Source: an uncultured Eubacteriales bacterium
GTDB lineage: Bacteria > Bacillota > Clostridia > Oscillospirales > CAG-272
NCBI GenBank assembly: GCA_905201895.1
Contig: CAJKPX010000061.1
Span: 1-13,530, forward strand
DNA length: 13,530 nt
Direction of reading: 5' to 3'
The notes under the pieces are model-generated. The model did no database searches, was not told the DNA's origin, and saw only the letters and a list, made by a program, of their open reading frames with translations. A program made the position numbers and the translations under genes. The number at the start of each line of letters is the position of its first letter. Within the stretch, counting starts at the first letter, position 1. Positions 1 through 6,661 of the stretch are shown here, one piece after another.

Positions 1-17
1 CAAGTGCTCAGCACTTG
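1..17. repeat. Perfect inverted repeat downstream of the ABC ATPase gene
   Basis: Two 8-base arms (CAAGTGCT and AGCACTTG) are separated by one base, so as RNA this would form a 7-bp stem with a 3-base loop. It lies about 30 bases past the stop codon of the minus-strand ATPase gene. It could be the stem of that gene's terminator, but any T-run on the minus strand would lie outside the window, so function is open. Confidence 0.4.
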
Positions 18-48
18 AGGCTATCCTTATAGGTTTATAAAATTTTGA

Positions 49-1164
49 TTAGTGGATCACGCAGCGCTCGGTGTCCTTGTCGAAGATATGAAGTCTGGTC
101 ATATCGAAGCCAAGGGTGATCTTCTCGCCTGCACGAGTCTTGGATCTCGAGGAAACGCGAGCGGTGAGCTTGCCCTCCTCACCAACGTTGAGGTAGAGGT
201 AGATCTCTGCGCCCATGAGCTCGGTTACGTCAACGTATGCCTCAAGGGTTGCGTTCTCGCACTTCTCGATTGCAGCGGGATCGTCGAAGATACACTCGGG
301 ACGAAGACCTGCAACAACCTCCTTGCCGATGTACTCAGCAAGTGCGGGATTGGTTGCCTTATCCTCGGGCAGCTTGAGCTCGTTGCCCTCGTATACGAAA
401 TAAACGCCGTCGTTCTTCTTGATGAGCTCACCGTTGAGGAAGTTCATCTGAGGAGTGCCGATGAATCCTGCAACGAAGATATTTACAGGCTCGTCATAGA
501 GCTTCTGAGGCGTGTCAACCTGCTGGATCAGACCGTCCTTCATAACAACGATTCTCGTTGCCATCGTCATAGCCTCGACCTGGTCGTGCGTTACGTATAC
601 GAAGGTGGTTTCAACGCGGTTGTGGAGCTTGGTAAGCTCGGTTCTCATTGCTGCACGGAGCTTTGCGTCCAGGTTGGAAAGCGGCTCGTCAAGAAGGAAT
701 ACCTGAGGATCACGGACGATTGCACGACCGAGTGCAACACGCTGCTTCTGACCACCCGAAAGAGCCTTCGGCTTACGGTCGAGCAGGTGGGTGATATCGA
801 GCACGCGAGCAGCGTCCTCAACCTTTTTCTTGATGGTTTCCTTCGGAACCTTGCTCAGCTTCAGACCGAATGCCATGTTCTCAAACACGGACATGTGGGG
901 ATACAGAGCGTAGTTCTGGAACACCATCGCGATCTTACGGTCCTTCGGTGCAACGTCGTTTACCAGACGGTCGCCGATGAAGAGCTCGCCCTCGGAGATT
1001 TCCTCCAGACCTGCGATCATACGAAGCGTGGTGGACTTACCGCAACCGGAGGGTCCGACCAATACGAGAAATTCCTTGTCCTTAACCTCGAGGTTAAAGT
1101 CGGATACCGCGGTAACGCCACCGGGGTACTTTTTATAAATATGTCTGAGAGATAAGCTTGCCAT
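49..1164 (-). CDS. ugpC: ABC transporter ATP-binding protein, UgpC/MsmK/MalK type
   Basis: Cytoplasmic ATPase subunit that would power a sugar or glycerol-phosphate importer of the CUT1 class. The 371-residue protein has Walker A GPSGCGKST (37-45), Q-loop Gln83, signature LSGGQ (135-139), Walker B VFLLDE (155-160) and the H-loop His193, followed by a C-terminal TOBE-like regulatory region from about residue 235. Length and the N-terminus (MASLSLRHIYKKYPGG) are typical of the family. The start has an AGGAGG ribosome site 9 bases upstream. No permease or solute-binding gene adjoins it here. That fits the known habit of Gram-positive MsmX/MsmK ATPases, which serve several importers from a separate locus; the transported substrate therefore cannot be inferred. 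The symbol is a family label: msmX or msmK would be equally fair. Confidence 0.93.
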   Translation of the reverse strand: MASLSLRHIYKKYPGGVTAVSDFNLEVKDKEFLVLVGPSGCGKSTTLRMIAGLEEISEGELFIGDRLVNDVAPKDRKIAMVFQNYALYPHMSVFENMAFGLKLSKVPKETIKKKVEDAARVLDITHLLDRKPKALSGGQKQRVALGRAIVRDPQVFLLDEPLSNLDAKLRAAMRTELTKLHNRVETTFVYVTHDQVEAMTMATRIVVMKDGLIQQVDTPQKLYDEPVNIFVAGFIGTPQMNFLNGELIKKNDGVYFVYEGNELKLPEDKATNPALAEYIGKEVVAGLRPECIFDDPAAIEKCENATLEAYVDVTELMGAEIYLYLNVGEEGKLTARVSSRSKTRAGEKITLGFDMTRLHIFDKDTERCVIH

Positions 1165-1182
1165 TTTTCATTTCCTCCTCAT

Positions 1183-1201
1183 TGCCGCACATTTTGCGGC
1201 A
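1183..1201 (-). promoter_or_regulatory. 5' leader hairpin of the ABC ATPase mRNA
   Basis: Arms TGCCGCA and TGCGGCA (7 bp) enclose a 5-base loop. With transcription starting about 7 bases after the predicted -10, the stem would begin within a few bases of the mRNA 5' end and finish just before the ribosome site at 1174-1179. Such 5'-terminal stems are known to protect mRNAs from decay; that role here is inference. Confidence 0.4.
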
Positions 1202-1209
1202 TTATTTAT

Positions 1210-1238
1210 CGTATAATATTGTACCAAATTTTTGTCAA
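1210..1238 (-). promoter_or_regulatory. Predicted sigma-A promoter of the ABC ATPase gene
   Basis: On the minus strand a consensus -35 TTGACA (1233-1238) is followed after 17 bases by TATACG (1210-1215), a -10 matching 4 of 6 consensus positions. It lies about 46 bases upstream of the start codon. The weak -10 suggests help from an activator or other control. Confidence 0.5.
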
Positions 1239-1274
1239 AAAAGATAGAGTTTATTTTCCCAAATTTGCACCGAA

Positions 1275-1299
1275 ATTGTTGTGCAACATGCACAACAAT
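1275..1299. promoter_or_regulatory. Perfect 11-3-11 inverted repeat between tex and the ABC ATPase gene
   Basis: The arms ATTGTTGTGCA and TGCACAACAAT are perfectly complementary around the spacer ACA. The repeat lies 37 bases upstream of the predicted -35 of the ATPase gene and about 60 bases past the tex stop. On the minus strand it is followed by only three T, so it is a poor intrinsic terminator by sequence. It could be an operator for a sugar-responsive regulator or a weak tex terminator. Confidence 0.45.
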
Positions 1300-1359
1300 C
1301 AATCCTTTTTAGTGGATTTCGGAACAAACTGTCAGTCAATTCTTTTAATATATTAAAGA

Positions 1360-3525
1360 TTACGCCTTGGAACGAGATTTCATTGTCAAAGAAATGCGCT
1401 TTTTGGCAACGTCAACACTCAACACGCGCACCTTGACGATATCGCCAACCTTCACCACGTCCGAGGGATGCTTGACGAAGCGATCACAGAGCTGGGAGAT
1501 ATGAACGAGACCGTCCTGATGCACGCCGATATCAACGAACGCGCCGAAGTCAATTACGTTTCTCACGGTTCCCGTCAGCTCCATATCGGGCTTGAGGTCC
1601 TCGAGCGAGAGAATATCGTCGCGCAGAACAGGGGGCGGAAGCGTGTCACGCACGTCACGTCCGGGCTTTTCCAGCTCGCCCAGAATATCAAAGAGCGTGG
1701 GCTCTCCGATGCCGAGCTTCTCGCAAACGGTCTTGATTCCCGCCTTGCGCACCTTGTCGCCAAGATTCTTCCCGATCGTGCCGTTTGCAACGTCCTCCTT
1801 GGTATAATCGAACATGGCAAGCAGCTCGGCGGTTGCGGCATAGGATTCGGGGTGAACGCCCGTGTTATCCAGAATTTCCTTACCGCCCGGAACTCGCAAG
1901 AAGCCTGCCGCCTGCTCGTATGCCTTGGCACCGATGCGCGGCACCTTGAGCAGCTGTGCGCGAGAGGTAAATTCGCCGTTCTCCTCGCGGTATTTCACGA
2001 TGTTCTTTGCAGAGGTGATGTTAATACCGGAAATATAGGACAGGAGCGAATAGGACGCGGTGTTGATGTCAACGCCAACCGCATTTACGCAGTCCTCAAC
2101 AACGCCGCCAAGCGCCTCGTCCAGGCGCGCCTGCTTCATATCGTGCTGATACTGCCCCACTCCGATGCCCTTGGGGTCGATCTTAATCAGCTCTGCCAAG
2201 GGGTCCTGGAGGCGTCTTGCGATCGAAACCGCACTTCTCTGCATCACGTCGAATTCGGGGAATTCCTCTGCAGCGAGCTTGGATGCCGAATAGATCGACG
2301 CACCCGCCTCGCTCACCACGATATATTTGACGTCGGCTTCGATCTCGCGGAGCAGACCTGCAATGAAAATCTCACTCTCCTTCGATGCCGTTCCGTTTCC
2401 GATCGCGATCACATCCACGCGATGCTTTGCGATCAGGCGCTTAACAACCGCCTTACTCTTTTCGGTCTCGCGTCTGGGCTCAACGGGATAGATCACGGCG
2501 GTGTCGACCACCTTACCCGTTTTATCAACCACCGCAAGCTTACAGCCGTGTGCGTAGCCGGGGTCAAAGCCAAGCACGGTCTTGCCCTTCAGAGGCGACT
2601 GCATGAGCAAGTGGCTCAGGTTATCGGCAAAGACCTTGATAGCCCCCTCGCTGGCATTGTCGAAAATATCGTTGCGAATCTCGCGCTCGATCGAGGGAGC
2701 GATCAGGCGGTCATAGCTATCGAGAATTGCCGCGGAAACGTATTTTTCCGCAGGGCTGTTGTTGCCGAGCAGAACCTCGGCAAAGAGATAGTTGAGCACG
2801 ATCTCGGAGGCAACCGAAACGCTGACCTTGAGAAAGCCCTCCTTTTCACCGCGGTTGATGGCAAGCACGCGGTGCGGAAGCACCTTTTTGAGCGGCTCGG
2901 AATATTCGTAATACTGCGCGTAGACCGAGTCCTCCTCCTTTGCCTGCTTGGTGGAGAGAATACCAAACTCAAAGGTGAGACGACGAAGCTCCTTGCGGAA
3001 TTCGGCGTTATCCGAAACGTCCTCTGCGATGATGTCCTTGGCGCCCTGAAGCGCATCCTCAACGCTTTCAACGCCCTTCTCCACGTCGATAAACGCCTCT
3101 GCGGCGATCTCGATTGCGGGATCATAGGAGGGCTCCTGTGCGATGAGCAGCTCTGCCAGAGGCTCAAGTCCGCGCTCACGGGCAACCGAGGCACGCGTTT
3201 TGCGGTGCGGACGGAAGGGACGGTAGATATCGTCAACCTCGGTGATAGTCTTTGCCGCGTCGATCGCTGCCTGAATCTCGGGGGTCATCTTTTCCTGCGC
3301 GGTGATGAGGTCGGAAACCTCCTGCTTGCGCTTCTCGATATTTCGCAGGAAGGTCAGGCGGTCGTTCAGATCACGGAGCACGCTATCATCGAGGCTTCCC
3401 GTCACCTCCTTGCGGTAACGCGCAATGAAGGGAATGGTATTGCCCTCGTCGATCAGCTCAACGGTTTTTTCAACCTGCTCGGGCTTGAGCTTGAATTCCT
3501 GTGCGAGTGTTTCCAGAATGTTCAT
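1360..3525 (-). CDS. tex: Tex family RNA-binding transcription accessory protein
   Basis: Conserved bacterial nucleic-acid-binding protein, cytoplasmic, linked to transcription and RNA metabolism; its exact biochemical role in Clostridia is not settled. The 721 residues follow the family order: helical Tex N-region (1-~190), a YqgF/RNase H-like domain starting near LGFDPGYAHG (318-327), a helix-hairpin-helix region around 500-545 (LLKVPRIGAKAYEQAAGF), and a C-terminal S1 domain (about 648-717, with FGAFVDIGVHQDGLVHIS). Length is normal. The start is supported by the typical N-terminus (MNILETLAQEFKL), although the ribosome site (AAAGGA, about 15 bases upstream) is weakly placed. It lies 70 bases after the pseudouridine synthase gene with no strong terminator between, so the two are probably cotranscribed. 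Confidence 0.96.
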   Translation of the reverse strand: MNILETLAQEFKLKPEQVEKTVELIDEGNTIPFIARYRKEVTGSLDDSVLRDLNDRLTFLRNIEKRKQEVSDLITAQEKMTPEIQAAIDAAKTITEVDDIYRPFRPHRKTRASVARERGLEPLAELLIAQEPSYDPAIEIAAEAFIDVEKGVESVEDALQGAKDIIAEDVSDNAEFRKELRRLTFEFGILSTKQAKEEDSVYAQYYEYSEPLKKVLPHRVLAINRGEKEGFLKVSVSVASEIVLNYLFAEVLLGNNSPAEKYVSAAILDSYDRLIAPSIEREIRNDIFDNASEGAIKVFADNLSHLLMQSPLKGKTVLGFDPGYAHGCKLAVVDKTGKVVDTAVIYPVEPRRETEKSKAVVKRLIAKHRVDVIAIGNGTASKESEIFIAGLLREIEADVKYIVVSEAGASIYSASKLAAEEFPEFDVMQRSAVSIARRLQDPLAELIKIDPKGIGVGQYQHDMKQARLDEALGGVVEDCVNAVGVDINTASYSLLSYISGINITSAKNIVKYREENGEFTSRAQLLKVPRIGAKAYEQAAGFLRVPGGKEILDNTGVHPESYAATAELLAMFDYTKEDVANGTIGKNLGDKVRKAGIKTVCEKLGIGEPTLFDILGELEKPGRDVRDTLPPPVLRDDILSLEDLKPDMELTGTVRNVIDFGAFVDIGVHQDGLVHISQLCDRFVKHPSDVVKVGDIVKVRVLSVDVAKKRISLTMKSRSKA

Positions 3526-3570
3526 GGGTAAATTCGGATTCCTTTCTGTGTTTGGTCATATCTTGAAATG

Positions 3571-3594
3571 GCATTGCCACAAAACGGGCAATGT
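3571..3594 (-). repeat. Small hairpin between the pseudouridine synthase gene and tex
   Basis: Arms GCATTGCC (3571-3578) and GGCAATGT (3587-3594) pair over 8 bases with one G-T wobble and an 8-base loop, immediately after the upstream stop codon. No T-run follows on the minus strand, so it is not a convincing terminator; it may attenuate read-through or stabilise a processed mRNA end. Confidence 0.4.
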
Positions 3595-3595
3595 C

Positions 3596-4297
3596 TTACG
3601 CTTCTTGCAGGGCTTTAAGCTCTGCCTCGGTCAGCTCTCGCCACTCTCCGCGCTCCAGCGAGCAATCCAGGGTGAGCGGACCGAAGGTGAGTCGCTCCAG
3701 ATGCGTGATCTGATTGTGAACCGCCTCCATCATCAGCTTGATTTGATGATATTTGCCCTCTGTGATTGATATCACACCGCTTCGCTCGCTGTCAAGTGTG
3801 ACGCGGCAGGGCTTTGTGGTGTAACCGCCGATATCAACACCTGCCTCGAGCGAGGCAACGTCGGCATCGGAAAGCGGAAATTTCACGCAAAAGCCGTAGC
3901 TTTTGGTCACGTGGCTCTTGGGAGCGAGCAGACGGTGAGAAAGCACGCCGTCATTGGTGAGCAGCATCAGCCCGAGCGTGTGCTTATCGAGGCGTCCGCA
4001 TGGAAAAATCCCCATTTTGCGGTATTCCTGCGGCACGAGCTCGGTGACAACAGGGTCTCCCCTGCCGTCCTCGGTTGCGCTGATGTAGCCGTCTGGCTTG
4101 TTGAGCATCAGATAAACGAATTTTCGCCAGACCACCGCCGTGCCACAATAAACAACGCGATCGTGCGTGGGATCAACCTGCACGTCGGCTCGTCGAACAG
4201 CCGCACCGTTGACCGTGATCCGTCCTGCGCGCGCCGCTTTTCCACTTTCGCTTCGCGTGGCAACGCCACATTCCGACAGCATTTTATCCAGCCGCAT
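3596..4297 (-). CDS. rsuA: Small-subunit-type rRNA pseudouridine synthase (RsuA/RluB/E/F family)
   Basis: Isomerises a specific uridine in ribosomal RNA to pseudouridine. The 233-residue protein has an N-terminal S4 RNA-binding domain (about 1-48, MRLDKMLSECGVATRSE), then the catalytic domain with the GRLD motif carrying the presumed nucleophile Asp104 inside GRLDKHTLGLMLLTNDG, and the C-terminal EGKYHQIK motif (180-187). EGKYHQ favours RsuA (16S position 516) over the 23S enzymes. The reading frame is open upstream to 4405, but the start at 4297 is chosen because AGGGAGGA lies 8 bases before it and the S4 domain begins there. Odd: the position that is usually Arg after the HQxK motif is Leu188, and His194 stands where Gly is common. 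First gene of the probable pair with tex. Confidence 0.9.
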   Translation of the reverse strand: MRLDKMLSECGVATRSESGKAARAGRITVNGAAVRRADVQVDPTHDRVVYCGTAVVWRKFVYLMLNKPDGYISATEDGRGDPVVTELVPQEYRKMGIFPCGRLDKHTLGLMLLTNDGVLSHRLLAPKSHVTKSYGFCVKFPLSDADVASLEAGVDIGGYTTKPCRVTLDSERSGVISITEGKYHQIKLMMEAVHNQITHLERLTFGPLTLDCSLERGEWRELTEAELKALQEA

Positions 4298-4342
4298 CAC
4301 GCAGTTCCTCCCTTTCGTTTTTCTGATTGCATATACCAAAAT

Positions 4343-4371
4343 ATTATACCATATTTTTATCGGTTTGTAAA
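4343..4371 (-). promoter_or_regulatory. Predicted sigma-A promoter of the pseudouridine synthase-tex unit
   Basis: Minus strand: -35 TTTACA (4366-4371), 17-base spacer, -10 TATAAT (4343-4348), about 46 bases before the ATG at 4297. Eleven of twelve consensus positions match. Confidence 0.7.
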
Positions 4372-4403
4372 GTTCAAATTCAAAAAAATGCATCTGAAAA
4401 GTC

Positions 4404-4448
4404 AAAAAAGACTACACCCATGCACACGGCACGGGTGTAGTCTTTTTT
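4404..4448 (-). terminator. Rho-independent terminator of mscL
   Basis: A 16-bp perfect stem (arms 4404-4419 and 4433-4448, core GACTACACCC/GGGTGTAGTC) flanked by A6/T6 that pair in the stem; three more base pairs can form inside the loop beyond one A-C mismatch. It starts 45 bases after the mscL stop. The symmetric A/T tails would allow function on both strands, but only mscL points into it. Confidence 0.88.
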
Positions 4449-4492
4449 GGTTGCCGCTATGGGGCAATCTTTTCGCTCGCGCGGGACAGCGC

Positions 4493-5128
4493 TTATTTTT
4501 TTAGACTGTCGCGAATCTCGCGAAGCAGAAGTGCCTGCTCGCGAACGTTTGCGTAGTATTCGTCGCGGATTGCCTGCTCTGCGGCTGCGGCTGCATCGGC
4601 TGCTGCCTTTGCCTCGGCTGCCTTTGCGTCCTCCTCTGCCTTCTTGGCAGCTGCTTCGGCTTCCTTCTTGGCAATCTCCTTGGCGTTGAGTCGACGCTCT
4701 GCCGAACGGATGATGCGAACGCCAACGAACACGCTCAAAGCGATGATAAAGAAATCAAGGATTGCCTGGAGCCAGAGACCGTACTGAATGGCAATCTCTG
4801 CCTTTTCCACAACCTCGTCAACGATGACCTCCTCTTGTAGCACGTACTTCCACTCCTCGATGCTGACGCCGCTGGTGAAGTAAGTAACAACAGGGGTGAT
4901 GATGTTTTTCACGAGTCCGTTTACAATCGCATTGAACGCCGTGGAGATCACGACTGCAACTGCAAGATCGAGAACGTTGCCCTTGGTGATGAACTTTTTG
5001 AAATCGGTGAAAAAGCTGACACGCTCCTTCTTCAAAAGCTCCTTTTGACGCTTGAGAAGTGCCTTTTTCTCTGCCTTCTCCCCAGCCTTGATCTTTTCAT
5101 CCATAGCCTTCTTGTCTGCTTCTCCCAT
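4493..5128 (-). CDS. mscL: Large-conductance mechanosensitive channel MscL with N-terminal extension
   Basis: Membrane safety valve that opens under high tension to release solutes during hypo-osmotic shock; family members form homopentamers. In the 211-residue protein the hallmark TM1 motif is at 50-65 (GNVLDLAVAVVISTAF), the extracellular loop spans about 82-115 and TM2 about 117-140. The C-terminal bundle helix ends in LLLREIRDSLKK, matching the E. coli end LLTEIRDLLK. E. coli MscL is 136 residues; this one adds about 36 charged Lys/Glu-rich residues before TM1 and a long Ala/Lys/Glu-rich helix (about 145-190). By alignment from memory, E. coli pore residues Gly22 and Gly26 correspond to Ala58 and Ser62 here. 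The start at 5128 is chosen because AAGGAGAA precedes it and the promoter lies just upstream, so the open frame beyond it is not coding. Confidence 0.93.
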   Translation of the reverse strand: MGEADKKAMDEKIKAGEKAEKKALLKRQKELLKKERVSFFTDFKKFITKGNVLDLAVAVVISTAFNAIVNGLVKNIITPVVTYFTSGVSIEEWKYVLQEEVIVDEVVEKAEIAIQYGLWLQAILDFFIIALSVFVGVRIIRSAERRLNAKEIAKKEAEAAAKKAEEDAKAAEAKAAADAAAAAEQAIRDEYYANVREQALLLREIRDSLKK

Positions 5129-5162
5129 GAAGAAATTCTCCTTTTCATAAATTGATAAGTTC

Positions 5163-5191
5163 ATTATAACACATACATGGCTTGCCGTCAA
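5163..5191 (-). promoter_or_regulatory. Predicted sigma-A promoter of mscL
   Basis: Minus strand: -35 TTGACG (5186-5191), 17-base spacer, -10 TATAAT (5163-5168), 34 bases upstream of the ATG. Eleven of twelve positions match consensus, which supports 5128 as the true start. Confidence 0.75.
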
Positions 5192-5240
5192 GAGCAGAAG
5201 CGAAAAAACTCGTTTTTTGTCAAAAAAGCCCACAAAGAGA

Positions 5241-5276
5241 ATGCCTGCCAGCACCAACCAAGGTGCGGACAGGCAT
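5241..5276 (-). terminator. Terminator of the citrate-isocitrate operon
   Basis: Arms ATGCCTG (5241-5247) and CAGGCAT (5270-5276) plus inner arms GCACC and GGTGC (5251-5255, 5262-5266) form a two-part stem with a small internal loop. On the minus strand it is followed by a T-rich stretch ending in TTTTTT near 5221-5227. It is the likely 3' end of the operon that closes with the isocitrate dehydrogenase gene, 120 bases after that stop codon. Confidence 0.65.
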
Positions 5277-5318
5277 CTGTTTTACATGAATTCGGGAAGC
5301 CGCAATCAACGTATTGCA

Positions 5319-5357
5319 GGGGGATGTGGAGCATGAGCACCGCGTCGAATATCCCCC
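5319..5357. repeat. Imperfect inverted repeat after the isocitrate dehydrogenase gene
   Basis: GGGGGAT (5319-5325) and ATCCCCC (5351-5357) can pair, with an inner imperfect hairpin (GGAGC...GCACC, 5327-5340) in the loop. It lies between the stop codon of the dehydrogenase gene and the terminator. There is no T-run beside it. It could stabilise the mRNA 3' end; function unknown. Confidence 0.35.
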
Positions 5358-5396
5358 TTGCGGAGAGGAGTGAGCGTCACACACCCGTTTCACGCT

Positions 5397-6620
5397 TCAT
5401 TCTGCTGCCAAACGCTTTTCGAGATTTTTGCGGATCGCCAGGATAAACTCACGCGAGTTAACCGCAACGGTCTTGGTTCCGGGCAGAACGAGCCCAACCA
5501 GGTCCTTGGTCATCACGCCGCTATCCAGCGTATCGAGGCAGGCGCCCTCAAGCTGATCCGCGAAATTGACGAGATCGGAAAGTCCGTCAAGCTCGCCTCT
5601 CTTGCGGAGCGCACCGGACCATGCGTAAATCGTTGCGATGGGGTTTGTGGAGGTCTCCTCGCCCTTGAGGTGACGGTAATAGTGACGCGTCACGGTGCCG
5701 TGAGCTGCCTCGTATTCGTATTTTCCATCGGGAGAAACGAGAACAGAGGTCATCATGGCAAGCGAGCCGAACGCAGTGGAAACCATATCGCTCATCACGT
5801 CGCCGTCATAGTTCTTGCAAGCCCAGATAAAGCCGCCCTCCGAGCGGATCACGCGTGCGACCGCATCGTCGATGAGAGTATAGAAATATTCAATCCCCGC
5901 CGCCTCGAAGGCTGCCTTGTATTCGTTATCGTAAATCTCCTGGAAGATCAGCTTGAAGGTCTGGTCATATTGCTTGGAGATGGTGTCCTTGGTGGAAAAC
6001 CAAAGGTCTTGCTTGGTGTTGAGCGCATATTGGAAGCAGGAATGCGCAAAGGAACGGATCGAGCTATCCTTGTTGTAGCTTCCCTGCAGAACGCCTGCAC
6101 ACTCAAAATCGTAGACCGTTTCGTGGAAGGTCTCCTTGCCGTCCTTGTCGGTGAAGATGATCTCCGCCTTGCCCTCTGTGGGAACGCGGTATTCGGTTGC
6201 CTTGTAAATATCACCGTAGGCATGACGCGCGATGGTGATCGGCTTTTTCCAATTGCGAACTGCGGGACGGATGCTGTCGATGAGAATGGGCGCGCGGAAC
6301 ACCGTTCCGTCGAGGATCGCGCGGATCGTTCCGTTCGGGCTTTTCCACATCTCGCTCAGGTTGTATTCCTCCACGCGCTGCTTGTTGGGTGTAATGGTAG
6401 CACATTTGACCGCAACGCCATATTTCTGCGTGGCATATGCCGAATCAAAGGTGACCTTGTCCTTGGTCTTCTCTCTCTCAGGCAAACCGAGATCGTAGTA
6501 TTCGGTCTTGAGATCAACAAAGGGCAAAAGCAGCTCATCCTTGATCATTTTCCAGAGAATTCTGGTCATTTCGTCGCCGTCCATCTCAACGAGCGGCGTT
6601 TTCATTTCGATCCTTTTCAT
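5397..6620 (-). CDS. icd: NADP-dependent isocitrate dehydrogenase, eukaryotic-like type
   Basis: Oxidatively decarboxylates isocitrate to 2-oxoglutarate with NADPH formation. The 407-residue protein resembles human IDH1 along its whole length (from memory): GDEMTRI near the N-terminus, the substrate loop MWKSPNGTIR, ARHAYGD (counterpart of human GRHAYGD with Arg132), the metal-binding aspartates in LIDDAVA and CKNYDGDVMSD, and EAAHGTVTRHY, where the His and Arg pattern marks NADP preference. This differs from the E. coli Icd type. A TTG six bases upstream is also in frame, but GGAGGT (6628-6633) is 7 bases from the ATG at 6620 and only one base from the TTG, so ATG is chosen. It lies 41 bases after the aconitase gene and is the last gene of the operon, feeding 2-oxoglutarate to glutamate synthesis and NADPH to biosynthesis. 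Confidence 0.96.
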   Translation of the reverse strand: MKRIEMKTPLVEMDGDEMTRILWKMIKDELLLPFVDLKTEYYDLGLPEREKTKDKVTFDSAYATQKYGVAVKCATITPNKQRVEEYNLSEMWKSPNGTIRAILDGTVFRAPILIDSIRPAVRNWKKPITIARHAYGDIYKATEYRVPTEGKAEIIFTDKDGKETFHETVYDFECAGVLQGSYNKDSSIRSFAHSCFQYALNTKQDLWFSTKDTISKQYDQTFKLIFQEIYDNEYKAAFEAAGIEYFYTLIDDAVARVIRSEGGFIWACKNYDGDVMSDMVSTAFGSLAMMTSVLVSPDGKYEYEAAHGTVTRHYYRHLKGEETSTNPIATIYAWSGALRKRGELDGLSDLVNFADQLEGACLDTLDSGVMTKDLVGLVLPGTKTVAVNSREFILAIRKNLEKRLAAE

Positions 6621-6661
6621 ATTCAATACCTCCGAATCCTAAAGGATATAAAATTACGTGC

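Noticed and set aside
1343..1356. AT-only 14-bp palindrome just after the tex stop
   Set aside because: Short AT-rich palindromes are expected by chance in AT-rich intergenic DNA, and it has no GC stem to act as a terminator.
1468..3531. Very long plus-strand open frame opposite tex (687 codons), and similar ones opposite the ATPase (52-1155), isocitrate dehydrogenase (5358-6683) and aconitase (6716-8617) genes
   Set aside because: They mirror well-recognised minus-strand genes, have no family-like motifs and arise from codon bias of the true frame. A regulatory antisense role cannot be supported from sequence alone.
5129..5257. In-frame N-terminal extension of MscL with a hydrophobic stretch resembling a signal peptide
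   Set aside because: The mscL promoter (5163-5191) lies inside it and a strong ribosome site marks the start at 5128, so it is untranslated upstream DNA.
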